Below, piece after piece: positions 1 to 12,240 of a stretch of 64,000 nucleotides of DNA. The stretch spans positions 108,001,194 to 108,065,193 of the forward strand of contig NW_026555331.1 in assembly GCF_014898055.3 (NCBI RefSeq). The letters are read 5' to 3'. How positions within the stretch are numbered: position 1 is the first letter of the stretch; each line of letters begins with the position of its first letter. The DNA is from Talpa occidentalis. Its lineage: Eukaryota > Chordata > Mammalia > Eulipotyphla > Talpidae. A program made the translations under genes and the position numbers. A model generated the notes under the pieces. It made no database searches, was not told the DNA's origin, and worked only from the letters and a program-made list of their open reading frames with translations.

Positions 1-75
1 GACTGAATAAGATAAATAAGATATAGCATCTGAAGCACCTAGTACACAGTAGGCACTCAATAAACTTAATCAGTT
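1..75 (+). repeat. MIR/L2-type 3' tail fragment
   Basis: The phrase around 36-66 (GCACCTAGTACACAGTAGGCACTCAATAAA, split here only by reading) matches the widespread 3' tail of ancient mammalian L2/MIR repeats. The rest of 76-3314 holds no other repeat I can name apart from the MIR fragment near 440-535 and a 25-A run at 1876-1900, and no gene. Confidence 0.5.
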
Positions 76-439
76 GTATGCACTTGGGAGATACCTTTGT
101 TTTTGCCAAAATTTATGCTCTGACAATTGTCTTTTAATGTCCTTCCCATGGTTAGATCACAGTATTCACGTGAAATTAGAAGTCATAATCCAGAGTGATC
201 CAGCTGGGAGCCAAATAACCATCACTATGGGATCAGACTATGTCACCTGCCCAGTTATCCATATGCTTATTGGCAACTTCGCTCCTAGTCACTGATTCCG
301 TTATAGGGCAGAGTTCTTGCCATCACAGCAAATGTTGTTCAGTGTCCTGGGCCTTCTTATGGAAGGACCTCAGAGACAGAGAATCACAGAATCAGGGAAT
401 ATCATTTATTTAAATGGAATTTAAAAGAACCAGAGAAAT

Positions 440-535
440 TTTTATGTTCAAGCTCATTCTTTAGAGATAGGACATAGGCCACAGAGAAGAAATTGGCACT
501 GCTAATTAGTGGCAGAATCTAAATATGATTCCTTT
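440..535 (-). repeat. MIR fragment
   Basis: The order 'ttagagataggacataggccacagag...aattagtggcagaatct' follows the reverse strand of the MIR core (tgaggaaactgaggcccagagag ... agctagtaagtggcagagc). It is diverged, as expected of a very old element. Confidence 0.45.
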
Positions 536-1875
536 TTTTTTTTTTTTAACTCAGAATATGTCTTCATCCCTTGTGCTCCCAAAGAAAGAAAAGACTGATC
601 CTCAATGGCAACAGGTAGTTGTGAAACTAACACCTAAAGCCAGTTCCATGCTCAGATGAGAAGATGTGCCTCCTCCTGGTAGTTGCTAATGCTCTGTACA
701 CTCAGAGAAACCTCTAATAGATATGAGGAAAAAATCCCTGTAAGTATAGTCTTCCAAATCTGATTCCTAATCTTTCATCTTTTCCAGTGGTTTTCAGCCA
801 CACCAATGTTTCTCAACAGAGGTAATTTTGTCCTCTGAGGTCACTTGATTATCACAAGTATAAGGAAGGGGTTATTACTCCTGGCATCTTGTGAGCAGAA
901 ATCAGATAAGTTCCTAAAAATCCTACAAATAGCCCCCACAATGAAGAAGATTAAGAGCTCTGACTGCACTGTTGGATCCAGTTCACTGTCAGTTTCTAAG
1001 GACTCCAAAATTTGCCACTTAAGCTACTTCTGTTAGAGCTGGACGTGGCCCCAATTTAAAAGTGCTTACCAGTGACTAAATCACTGAAGTCCAGTCTGCC
1101 TCTTTAGTACTGAGGGCCACTGGGATTAAGAGGGATTTAGAAACTTGACCATTCAAGCAATTTAAAGTCTGAGCTTAACTTCTGAAGCATGGTGTAAGGC
1201 CCAACGTGAGTGCTTACTGAGGCCTTAAAGATACACTTAGGTCTTAAGAGACAATCTAAGAAAATTATTCTAGAAACCATTTTGGCAAAACACCAGAGAA
1301 TATCCAAATGCTGAACATCACATGGTTATCAAGTACTCAAAATAATACACCTCAAACAAATACATTTGATACTGCATTAAACATTCTTAAGATTAATGAT
1401 TTGAATGGAAGAGAGATAGAGGTGGAAGCTTTGACATAGAAAAAAAATACTCTCAGGTTTTCCACCCAAAGTTAGAATTATATTTTGGGAGAGTCAATAA
1501 TCCAAGCAATTACATACCTTCTGTTTCCCACCCAGGCATGCCATCTGCTTGATGACTATATAGACCTCCACCCTTCTTGTGGAAGGACCTCAGGTCATAG
1601 GACTAGGATCACAGAAGGCCAGTGTGAGGGCCAAATGGGAGCCTGGATGTGGTCATATGTGATGATCTATCTGCAAAGTCATTTGTAAGTATGAGTGATT
1701 GATCAGTCTAACCCATTTACCCAAAGTTCCAACTGGCAATTCTGACTTTAGTTCTGATCCATTGTAGAAATAATACAAAGGATCCCAATCTGATCCATTC
1801 ACAAATTTGATCCACATTTAATAAATACAAACTATATCCAAAGCACCATCCATTGGAGGAGCATATTCCCTACTC

Positions 1876-1900
1876 AAAAAAAAAAAAAAAAAAAAAAAAA
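1876..1900 (+). repeat. Poly-A tract (25 A)
   Basis: Uninterrupted A run with no recognisable retroelement body immediately 5' of it; it may be the tail of an unrecognised insertion. Flanking DNA (535-1875 and 1901-3314) shows nothing else I can assign. Confidence 0.9.
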
Positions 1901-3326
1901 CAAAGTCACCATGATTCCAAGAATGGAATGCATGCAACTAAATCTTTTATATGGAATTAGAGAAGTAGTAACGGAGAACAAGATCTCTTTTGGATGGAAA
2001 GACCTAAGAATGTTCCATGGAAAGAATGGGGTTTAAATTGAAAGTTTAAATGATGGGATTTCTGCAGGAGAAAATAAATGGTCTTAAATAATAGAAATAT
2101 TATGGATGGAGAAGATAAATATGATAGTAAAGAGTTCAGCTTAACTGAAACTTAGGGTGAATGGAAGGAGTTACCAGAGACAAGGCAGAAAAGTTGAGCT
2201 AGAGACAGATGTAGATACTTTTAAAAGTCCTAGACAAGAGAAGATAATTCTGTATTAACCAAAGGAAGTCAATGAAGGTTTATGTTGCTAATTTTTAAGC
2301 TGACATAGCATAATCAGAGACATTATGGAAAAAGTAACAGACAGAGGGAGGATGGATAAGAAGACACCAGAGTGAAGAGAGGGGGTAGGAGGTAATCTGA
2401 GAGATGGATAAATTCGAATCAAAATCATAGGAATAAAAATAGTAAGAAGGAAAGTTCCACAGCCTCTTCAGAGACCCATTTAGTATGAGTTAAAAAGTTG
2501 TTAAAGTGAAGAGCACATACAACAGAATATATAAAAGTGACTCAAAAGTTTTGGTGCTGAGTGAGTGAGAGAAGGGTAGTCATTATGAGACATGCAGATG
2601 GAGGAGAAAAGAAATTGAATTCTGCCTTAAATGACCCTCAACTCAGAAAATGATTGCTCAGTGCCAAGGTCAATTCTGCTACTCGTATCCAAATATACTT
2701 CTGAGATTCAGTGTTTCAGCTACTACTATACCTCAGATCACTCTCTTACCATGCCTGGTTCTATTTTTTTTCATTGCAATGGCAAAGGACAGCAGTCTAC
2801 TGATTCTTTATCAGTGATGCTAAAAGCACGTCAGCATTAACCATTGAGCTTTAGTATGTCTTGGGAATGAAGTAGGGGCACAGGTCAGCAGAAAATGAAC
2901 CTGCTACCACGAGGATATAACTGTTTAGAGACCAAAACCTTCCTGGTCTCAGACATGTTAACTATTATTAAAAGCAAAGGTAGAGATTCTATTGATGACT
3001 CATTAGTATGATGATTCATGAAAGCTAAGATGGGCATACCTGACTAAGGGAAGCACTTGCTAAATTTGATCAATGACTGAGATCATCAGATGTGAGTACT
3101 GAGCCATATAAAAATCCAAGAGAAAGAAGGCAGACATTGGGAGAAAAATAACTCTTGGTTTTGCATCGCAACAGAGAGAATCCACTCCATTATCTGCATG
3201 TATGATATACCCTTTATCAAATAGCTCCCATGTTTGTGCCCAAATATTCATACTATTTTGAGCCACTTACCCATTTAATAAAAAGTCTGAAGAATCAGCA
3301 AATCATATATTGTTAAAAAATGAAAC

Positions 3327-3589
3327 GGGGGCCTCCCTGGTGGTGCAGGCGGTTGAGCGTCACACTGTGAAGCTATCTGCAGCCTCTGCAGTGCGGGTTC
3401 AATCCCAGCCAGCCAGAGAGAATCCCACATGGTGCAGCAGACCTCTCCTGTCGCACCCGCTGCTCCCCTCAGCAGTGTATTTTGTCAGTCTGCCTGTTCT
3501 GTTTTTCGCTCTGTCTCTGGTGAATCCTCTCACCCTCCCACACATCTGGTCTGTACCCTGGTTCTTGTATAAATAAATAAATCTTTTTA
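3327..3589 (+). mobile_element. tRNA-derived SINE, subfamily A
   Basis: Begins GGGGCCTCCCTGGTGGTGCA (pol III A-box region), carries a B-box-like GGTTCAATCCC near 3397, and ends CTTGTATAAATAAATAAATC then T5 and A-run. It is flanked by near-identical target duplications (AAAAAATGAAAC at 3315-3326, AAAAAATTAAAC at 3590-3601). An 88-codon frame across it is not a gene. Confidence 0.9.
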
Positions 3590-4962
3590 AAAAAATTAAA
3601 CAGAAAAAATACTCAACTAACCTATTAGACTTGAATATAGTCATCCCTTCAAGCACCATGAATAATAAGCAATAGTGTAGGATCTCTTTGTGATCTAGTG
3701 AAAGAAGGTTTATGATAGTGTAAGTATTCCCCAAAAGACTCAATTATCCCCAATGATCTTCAATACTTATACCCATTTTGGTACCTAACATACTCTTCTA
3801 CAATTATTTTATTCATATACGTCTCACCTAAAAGCCTGAGTTCTACTTTCCAGATATGTAAAAATTTTATACACCTTTTTATTTCCAATATTTATTTAAG
3901 TGTATGGTAGTAGTATTAAGTAAAGTTTTGTTACATTGGAAGATTTTTGAAATGTGAATGTGACTCTCAGAGTAATAATCAAAAAGATGAGAGATTTTTG
4001 GCTAAAGTTAATTGCTCACAGAAATGTCTAGATTTATAAAATCATATATACAGTCACTTATATAGTCATATATATATAGTCAAAACCAAAGGTTTTACTT
4101 AAATTATTTAAACAGAGCTAGGATTAATAGCTAATCAACAAAACCTTCATGCTAATGTAGGTTTTACTACCTGATGTGGCTCAAAACTCCAAATCCAATC
4201 ATCCTGACCAAAGTACTTCCACAGTCCAGAAAAATCAAAAACTTAAACTGTACAAGTTTGCAGAGGTCCCTCAATTTGTGGATAAATCTTTATTTGGACA
4301 CCTACCTCTGATGGTACTGGCCAATCACAGCATTCCTTAGCACACACCAAAATTAGGGTATGAGCATGTGTGGACGTGGATGTGTACATGTGTTAGAAAA
4401 ATTCCTAACACAGAATCAACTTATAGCCTCATGAATGACAGCAATTACTTTAGTGAGGGGCAGCCCAAACGTATTTAATTATTTCTAGGTATTTCTGATT
4501 ATTTTGTACATGTTCTGGTATGCTTTCTCAAAGATTTAAGCTTCTCATAGCCAGATCTGATAACTTAAAAACAACTTGATGAGAATTTTATGGGAAAGCA
4601 GGTTTCCTGTGTAATCTCCCTGTCAAATTACCATTTCATCATTTCAGCAAATCTCTTGGAATAAATGACACTTTGAACAAGCTTCATGCAAAGGGAAAAG
4701 GATGGTTCTTTTAAAATGCTGATTTAAAGCCCAATCCAATAAGATTTTCTGTGCAGGAATAAGCTTGTGTCCTACCTCTTAGTGTCCTTTCTAGTCAGGC
4801 AAAGAATACTTCTAACAGCACTCTTTTGGTTGAAATTCTCGTCTTGGAAGAGATGAGATTATCTCCCTTAATATTAAAAGTGCGACTCAGCAGAATCACT
4901 ATCATCAAAACATTCTCTTGGGCTCCTACAGCCTGCCTAGTGCTTTATATTTTAAAACATTT

Positions 4963-5235
4963 GGGGCCTCCCTGGTGGCACAAGGGGTTAAGATGCAACC
5001 TATGAGGCTTGGGGCAGCCACTGCAACACAAGTTCGATCCCCGGCCAGGGAGCTACCCACATGGCGCAGCAGACCTCTCCTGACTCACACGCTGCTCCTC
5101 TCAGCAGTGTATTTCAGTCAGTCTGCCTGTTCTGTTCCCCACTCTGTCTCTGGTGAATACTCTCATCCCCCACAACTCTGGCCTATACCCCAGTTCTTGT
5201 ATGTATAAATAAATAAATCTTTTAAAAAAAAAAAA
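4963..5235 (+). mobile_element. tRNA-derived SINE, subfamily A
   Basis: Full-length copy from GGGGCCTCCCTGGTGGCACA to TATAAATAAATAAATCTTTT plus A-run, with B box GTTCGATCCCC near 5033. Target duplication is not clear. The 1.3 kb between the previous SINE and this one (3602-4962) contains no gene; 4040-4080 is AT-rich simple sequence. Confidence 0.9.
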
Positions 5236-5337
5236 TTAACTCAGTTGGGTTATAGTAGGTAGATGATGACTTTGAAATCCAGTGAATTTTTTTAACATGA
5301 CTGAAAGGTTAATATGTAAGTGAAACAGAATAAAATT

Positions 5338-5695
5338 TATCAAGAAGATGTGGTACATATATACCATGGAATATTACTCAGCATTCAAAAAAGATAAACA
5401 CATGCAATTTGCAGCAACATGGATGGCGCTGGAAGGGATCATGCTCAGCGAAATAAGCCAAAAAGAAAAAGAAAAATACCGGATGGTCTCACTCATAGCA
5501 GGAATCTAGAAAACTTAAATAAGGGACCAGGAAAATGAATATAAGAAAGTGAAAATCAAAATCAACAAAAAACTATGAACCAGAGACACTTTTTGGGGGG
5601 TGGGGGGCGGGAGGGAAAGGATTGGGGTCAGAATGGGGCGCTTGCAATTGTATGGGGGAATATAAAAATAAAATTTAAGATTAAAAAAAAAAAAA
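5338..5695 (+). mobile_element. 5'-truncated L1, end of ORF2 plus 3' UTR
   Basis: The first ~170 bases translate to the conserved L1 ORF2 C-terminus (WYIYTMEYYSAFKKDKHMQF onward, stop at about 5508). A 3' UTR follows with a G-rich tract (5590-5620), an AATAAAATTTAAG end and an A-run. The reading frame is undamaged, so the insertion is relatively young. The minus-strand frame at 5515-5754 is noise. Confidence 0.92.
5595..5640 (+). other. G-quadruplex-prone tract in L1 3' UTR
   Basis: Runs GGGGGG, GGGGGG, GGG, GGG occur within about 25 bases, followed by further GGGG runs. A polypurine G-rich tract is a known hallmark of mammalian L1 3' UTRs. Confidence 0.7.
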
Positions 5696-6169
5696 GCAAG
5701 ATATTTTAAATATGTTATTTTTGCATTTAGACCTATCTTTCCCCTGATGTTCAAAGCAAAACTACAATATCTAAAGTCTTTTAATATAACATTTACGTCA
5801 CTTAATTCTCCTACATGAAACCACCAGCTTTACTTGACTAATTAACCAGTGGAGTCCGCATTGATATGCTAAACCTAATGTGGAAAAGAAATCATTGTTA
5901 CTCCTATAAGTCCTACTCCAAATAAATCATCAAGTAGAGAAGTATGCATTCAAACAGACCAGCATCTAACAGAGGTATCAAGCTATATTTAAAGATGTAT
6001 CCTATTCATCAAATAAGGTATCCACATACTCCAACTCTACAGATTCCCTGGAAAAGGTCTCAAACAAATTATTCTGAAAAAGGCAGAAGGTTGGGTACAT
6101 GAAGAAAGGCTCAAATTCTTTAATGCCTTTTCATCAAGAGATGAAATCTACGAGCCCTTCTCTTGAATC

Positions 6170-6600
6170 TGGGTGAGGAATCTGTGATACCTTGACTAAT
6201 AAGATACAATGGAAGTGATTCTGTGCCAGTTTTAGGCCCAAGTACAATTAAGAGACCATCGGTTTCCACTTCTTATCTCTGAGACAACCAGGCAATACAA
6301 AGTCCAGCCTCCATGGAGACAACTGGAAGATGAAGCCAGAGAGACAATGTAGAGAGAGAGAGAGACATATAGCACCAAGACTCCCCACATGTGAGTGAAG
6401 AAGCCATCTTGGGAGAGGGCCTTCCATCCCCAACAGCCCCAGCTGACATGAGGTGAGTCAAATCCAAACCAGCCAGCCAAGTCCTTTCTGAATACCTGAC
6501 ACAAAATTTTGAGCAAATTAAAACAGTTGTTTTAAGCCTTAAGTTTGAGGATGGATTTTCCCTCAATGATAGATTAGTAGACACGGATCTATTTCATATG
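6170..6600 (+). repeat. Ancient LTR-like repeat (MLT1/MaLR-type, family uncertain)
   Basis: Contains the phrase pattern 'gccatcttgggag ... cagctgacatgagg ... acagttgttttaagcc...aagtttgaggatgg', which resembles the R/U5 part of old ERVL-MaLR-type LTRs (ttgttttaagccactaagttttgg). Boundaries are approximate. Overlapping 94-103 codon frames on the minus strand fall inside it and are not supported as genes. 5696-6169 and 6601-7830 hold nothing I can identify. Confidence 0.4.
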
Positions 6601-7839
6601 AAAATATGTATGTGATTAAAAATAGAAGAGCTCAAACCAATCCTCTATTAATTTGCACTTTATATGACTCCAATGAAGCTAGTACAAGACAGTCTGCTTT
6701 TTTATTACCTCGACATAATAAAAAATGCAACAGCATTCATGTCCGATATGCAAAAATATGCTTTCAGAAAACTCAACATAGTAATTTGAAACTTGACAGG
6801 TTGGAGCAGCTCTCTTATGAAACTCCGTCTCATCTGTCTATTTATCTCTTTAAAATTGAGGCAACTTTGCAACATCTCATCCCTTAGGTTAACTACACAT
6901 GAAAATGATAAATTACCTTTTACTACTGAACACTATTATGCCCTCTACTCTGAGTGATTAATTTGCATCCTGCTCAGTGGTTCACATGCAATTACTACCA
7001 TGTGCCCAATGAACCTGAACAAGACAGAATTATTTAGCCATCTGTGTAAGTTCTCTATATTCTGAAAAGTATAGCAACCACTAAGAAGCCTTAAAGTTTT
7101 AGCTCAGTTTCTCACAATGTCATTCACTTCTACACTGCAGAGCAAGTGATGACACCACTACTTGGGATCATGGACTTTATTTAGAAACTACAGGACCCCA
7201 GGTAATGCACTATGAGATGAGCACATTAGAAAAGGTAAGGTGAAAGTGACCTCCTCAAAGTACCATTGGTGGAAACTATTGTTGGATTTTAATTGCATTA
7301 CTGACTGTTGATCTGAATGGAATCTTTTTAAAACTATACTACTACAGTCAAATGCCATCAGTGAAAAGCAGACACTAGCCATTTAAACCAAAGTAGGGAC
7401 CTCTAATGCTTGTCAAAAAAGATGATCTGAGTCACTCAATTCCTTTGGAATATGCTTTCCAGACTCTTCTCAATAAGATGGAGTAAGTGTTTTGGCAGTG
7501 ACATTTGCATTAAGCATATTCTCAGTGCCTCTCCTTGATGGGAGGTCATCAAGACTACAATGGTTGATATTCGAACATTACTTTTGTTAAGTTTAGAAAT
7601 AGTATTATTACTCAGGTTTTTACTGTGTCAGCTCCAGAATTCAAAGACTTTTCCTCAAAAATTCTGAGAAGAATCACATGATATTATCTAATAAATGAAA
7701 GAAGAAACATATACACAAGGAAAACAGCCTACACAACAGACTGAATTGTGCGTAATACAGCTGTGGCACTTCTCCCGGTGCCATCAGCAACAATCTGAAA
7801 ACAACACCAATTCAACAGCATTCAGTCCGTAAGAAAAGC

Positions 7840-8140
7840 AGTCAGTTTTCATTCATTCATTCATGCAACAGCATTTACTGAGGGGCTACTTACTATATTC
7901 CAGGCACTGTGGCAGACACAGAAGATAGCAGAAGGCATATTATACCAGATGCCTACATTTAGGCTGGGAGCAAGAAAGATGAGAGTAGCTGTAGGAGCAC
8001 AAGAAAAAGAGACACACAGTCCAGAGTATCACCTATGCAAAGGAACAGTGTTCAGTGGGGATGAAGGAACAGTACATGCAAAGATGCAGAGGAATGAGTC
8101 AGCATGGTGGGGTCAGAGAACTATAATTAACAAGCCAGAT
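7840..8140 (+). repeat. Ancient mammalian interspersed repeat ('...ctactatgtgccaggcactg...' family)
   Basis: Starts with TCATTCATTCATTCATGCAA, then 'catttactgaggggctacttactatattccaggcactgtggcagacacagaagatag', and later 'gtgcaaagatgcagagg'. This ordered set of phrases is the signature of a very common old mammalian repeat whose exact family name I will not assert. 8141-8470 is otherwise unassigned. Confidence 0.55.
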
Positions 8141-8485
8141 ATTTCCCCACTCTTGCGTGGTCAGACTTTCCTAAGTAACTTCTAAATTAACATATTTTGT
8201 CCCTGTTAATTCAAGAAAAGCCTGGTGACATACAAGATCTATACCCTTAAGTAAGATTAAGATAAAGACAGTCACTACAAGTTTACCAAAATTTCTTCCT
8301 AAGATGATTATATCTTTGGAACCACAGAGCTGATTAAAAGCTATAGGTAAAGTTTAGAGAATAAAGAGGGAGATTAGAAGTAGGAGGAGATGAGCCTGGA
8401 GAATAAAAGAAGTCATGAACCCCTTATGTGCCATTACAGTCCAACTAAATTTATGAAAAGAAATAATCATAAAAAAGAAAATGTG

Positions 8486-8747
8486 GGGGCCTCCCCGGTG
8501 GTGCAGCGGTTGAGCGCTGGGTTGCGAAGCTGCCTGCAGCCTCTGCAGCGCCGGTTCGATCCCAGGCCACCAGCGAGGGTCCCACATAGCGCACAGACCT
8601 CTCCTGCCACTCGCTGCTCCCCTCAGCAGTGTGCTTCGGTCCTTCTGCCTGTTCTGCTCCCTGCTCTGGCTCTGGTGAATCCTCTCACCCTCCCGCGCTT
8701 CTGACTGTACCCAGTGCTTGTATAAATAAATAAATAAATCTTTAAAA
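8486..8747 (+). mobile_element. tRNA-derived SINE, subfamily B
   Basis: Starts GGGGCCTCCCCGGTGGTGCA, reads GAGCGCTGGGTTGCGAAGCT after the A box, has B box GGTTCGATCCC, and ends 'cttctgactgtacccagtgcttgtataaataaata' then ATCTTT. Target duplication AAAAAAGAAAATGTG occurs at 8471-8485 and after the tail (to 8764). Confidence 0.93.
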
Positions 8748-9814
8748 AAAAAAAAGAAAATGTGAATACAAGATGAATCAATGTATAAGTTCCACGTGAT
8801 GGAAGTTCATGTCACTATTATTTAGAGAAGCCATCTTCCCTGTCTATATTCATAATTTGCATGCATACACAAATACACACACTGTTCCCAAGTCAGCAGA
8901 TATCTGTCAAAGGACACTTCAATGCAAAGTTAAAATAATACATACTGACAAATGATTCTCCATTGGGCATGCAGTCAAAGAACCAGTAAGTCATTTCTGA
9001 CCTGGAAGGATGCCAGGTCAGGGTCTGCCTGACCCCATGGTGGTGCCCACACCATAGGGTCTGTTTGCAAAGTGTAGCCCTGAGTCAGGTTACCGTATCA
9101 TCTTTACAGATCCACTTTTCCATGCAATGGGTGTATGTGCATGATGACAGATGAAATTGCACTTTAAATCCCCTTCCTGCAGTCAAATCAGCAGGACCTG
9201 ACTACCCCTAACGAATTTTAACCTATGTTTTGAGCACAATGGCACTTTATAAGTGAATCAGGCAAAGGGAATTTCAGGCAAAAGAGAATTCAAACATTAA
9301 GGGTGCATTTAAAACTCCTCTGTATTTCCCATCCATAAACCTTCAGCACCCTCAGTCCAGTCCCTTCTTGGTCAAAGTTTTACTAAAATCACTAGCTCAA
9401 AAGCAACAGCTTTTTGCTCCATATGATCCACTCTCATGTGACGGTACACACTTACAGGGCCATGCCAATCGCCTGCGATCAGAATTTAGCTACAGCAGCA
9501 GTAGCAATTCCAAGATAAAACAGGCAACTCGCTGAGAAGGAATCAGGAGACTGTTTATTGCAATTCATGTCCACCATGAGCCAGACTTGAGCAGAGCTGT
9601 CACAAATGACTCAACCAACCAGCTCCCCTTCTCAGAAAGGTACTCTTACCTCTGGGATGTTTTCTTATATTTTCTCCTGTAGGAAAAGAAGCATAAACAC
9701 AAATTAGAAAAGGGTTGGAAGCTAGCAATGGGTTAGAAAAACGTTAATTTGGTGCGGGGTGGGGGCATGGATATGAATACTTTGCAAAAGGACCAGTTGA
9801 AAGTTTGGGATTAT

Positions 9815-10540
9815 TGTTACATTGTGGTTAAATATATATATAACCATAGTCCTAACAGCTACAGAATAGCAACCCAAGAGCTCAGTGGCTCTTGACCACT
9901 ATGTTCTTCCCTTTTATCCCTGAGAGTGTAAGAGTGTAATATAAAAAGGGGAGGTTCCATGTTCCCTGCCCCACCTAATGAAGGTTGGAGCTGAGCAGCC
10001 AGAGGAAAAAGGCCTTGGGAGAGAAGACTTGGAGGAGGCACATGGAGCAGAGAGCCATGTGAAGAAGCTGTGTTTGCTTCTCCACCTTGGACTTGCACCA
10101 GGGACTTGGGGAACCGGAAGGAGACACTTGGAAAAGATATGGGTGAGAGACCCGGAGGGAGGCTGGCAATGGCAGCCTTTATCTTGACTTGTGCTTTGAT
10201 TTTGTTCTTTTCCTTCCAGACTTGCCTGGCCCCTTATGCCCCTTTCCTGTGTTTCCTGCCAGGAGATGCCTTGGCTTTCAGGCCTCAGTGGCCCTGCTTG
10301 GACCAACCCTGTTTGGCTGGGCATTTACCCCAAAGGGGATGGATAACTTTGGGTGATTCATTTGGAAACTATTATCCTTTCTTCTGTTCTATTTGCACAC
10401 TAGTTCTATTAAAGTTCTTTTCTATTGAAGGTCTTATGCACTAAGAGTATACTTTGTCTTTATGCAGTGGATGGCAGAACCTAATATTTAGAGCATGTGG
10501 AGTTTGGGAGTCTTGGGGTACCCCAGTCTGCCTGCTAACA
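9815..10540 (+). mobile_element. LTR (class-I-like endogenous retrovirus), family shared with 48.2-48.5 kb
   Basis: The block begins TGTTAC and ends GCTAACA, giving short inverted termini. It has a TATA box (TATAAAA near 9939) and an ATTAAA polyadenylation signal near 10408, followed by a U5-like tail. Its 3' half is clearly homologous to 48262-48540. No target duplication is visible at the proposed ends, so they are provisional. Open frames of 124-136 codons across it are not retroviral proteins. 8765-9814 shows no identifiable feature. Confidence 0.6.
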
Positions 10541-10739
10541 AGAGGATGAGAGCTTCTTAACTGAGGTCAGGCTTTAAAGATAGCAAAATCCAGATTCAAA
10601 TCCTAACAATTCGGGTGTTGTTGAGAAACAAGGGGGCAATAGCTATTAGCTATTTGGACAGCCACTATTGTTACTAATACCCCCATATGTAGCACTGAAG
10701 TCCTTTTAAAAATGTGCCTTTTTAAATGTAAATGTTAAT

Positions 10740-11030
10740 CATACAGCTAAACCACAAGATCAATATAAAGTCTGGAAAGAAAGAAGTTGTACAGCACATT
10801 GATTATAGTTAATGAGACTAATGCATATATGAGAGTTGCTTAGATTGTAGATCTTAAAGTTCACATCACAAGAAAAACAATTTTTGTAACCACATGTAGT
10901 CATGGATGCTAACTACACTTCTTGTAGAGTTCATTTAGCAATATATACAAATATCAAAACATTACATTCTACACCTGAAACTAATAAGTGTTATATGTCA
11001 ATTATAGCTCAATAAATCAATAATTTATTT
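10740..11030 (+). mobile_element. Old L1 3' end (L1MA/L1MB-like)
   Basis: Ordered match to the old L1 3' terminus: 'gatcttaaagttcacatcacaagaaaaa', 'tggatgctaactaca', 'caatatatacaaatatcaaaacatta', 'cacctgaaactaataagtgttatatgtcaattatagctcaataaa'. It is diverged, and a SINE begins at its tail. Confidence 0.65.
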
Positions 11031-11200
11031 TTTAAAGATTTATTTATTTATGCATACAAGAACTGGAGGGTAAGCCAGAGGGAGAGGAGGGAGTTGAGAG
11101 GATTTACCAGAGAGAGTGGGGAGCAGAACAGGCAGATCTACTGAAATCCACTGCTGAGGGGAGCTTGAGAGACAGGAAAGATCTGCTGGCCATGTGGGTT
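11031..11200 (-). mobile_element. Truncated tRNA-derived SINE, subfamily A
   Basis: The antisense tail (TTTTTTAAAGATTTATTTAT, then TGCATACAAGAACTGG) is followed by the body up to the 'ggtctgctg..catgtgggt' block. It then loses similarity, so the tRNA-like head is missing. 11201-11994 holds no feature I can name. Confidence 0.75.
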
Positions 11201-12011
11201 AAAAGGGAAGGAGGGGCTAATGAGAGAGTTTACAAAACAAGGTGAGGCAAGCAGCAGTAAGCTCTTGCAAATTGTGGGCTGTCCCTGGAAGTGGCTGGAG
11301 TTTAGTGGTAAGAGACTGCCATGCACAGTCCTTTTTTAGCCTCGGGCAAATCTACTGGGTTTTGGGCTAATTAATCCATCAAATGGAGAGCGTATCTCCC
11401 CTGCGGATATTCAAGGGGAGAATGACCATAAAAATTTACTGTCCCTTTATCCCCAAATTTTCATGCTTATGTCAGTTTTCATAGACTCTGAAGACTCTCA
11501 AAAAAAACTCTAATAGGCTCTCCACTAAAGGGAATTAGAGGAAGGGAAAGTGCTGGGAGAGGAAAATCATCTCCTGTGGCATTTCCAGGAAGTACAAATC
11601 TTCCCAGCAGTCCTTAGTTCCACACCCGCAACCCCATTACAGTCACTGCACCAAGGAAACCAGGAGGCTGATTTGCTCCTAGAGCTGTAAGTCACACTTT
11701 TTTTTGTTTGTTTGCTTTTTTAAAAAGGGCAAAGATGTTTCAAGTTCAGAATCGCTACAACCCATTTCATCTCTGTTCAAATGAAAACATAGATAGTGAT
11801 GACAAGTGTGAAGCAGAGAAAGCAGCAGCAACACAGAACCGACAGGGTAAACATGACTAGACACGTACCAATTTCAAGTTATCCAATGATTATCATGACC
11901 TAGGGTAGTTGCTTAATGGATGGCTTCTTTTATTTTTACTTTTATTCATTTTACATGTTTTCTTTTTTAAAATGAGTGTTATAAGCACAATTTTAAAAAT
12001 TAACTTTTAAA

Positions 12012-12240
12012 GAAAAAGAAAAATACCGGATGGTCTCACTCATAGCAGGAATCTAGAAAACTTAAATAAGGGACCAGGAAAATGAATATAAGAAAGTGAA
12101 AATCAAAATCAACAAAAAACTATGAACCAGAGACACTTTTTGGGGGGTGGAGGGTGGGAGGGGAGGGATTGGGGTCAGAATGGGGCGTTTGCAATTGTAT
12201 GGGGGAATATAAAAATAAAATGTATTATTTAAATTTAAAA
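12012..12240 (+). mobile_element. 5'-truncated young L1 3' end
   Basis: Nearly base-for-base the same as the L1 at 5338-5695 from 'aaagaaaaataccggatgg' through the G-rich 3' UTR to AAAATAAAATG. It is flanked by a 17-bp perfect target duplication (AAAAATTAACTTTTAAA, 11995-12011 and 12241-12257), proving a retrotransposition event. Confidence 0.95.

Noticed and set aside
8486..8560. tRNA-like sequence with A and B boxes (also at the head of every SINE)
   Set aside because: No 3' acceptor pairing or complete cloverleaf; this is the tRNA-derived SINE head, not a tRNA gene.
9914..10444. Frames of 124-136 codons on both strands
   Set aside because: They lie within the LTR; LTRs do not normally encode protein and there is no gag, pol or env similarity.
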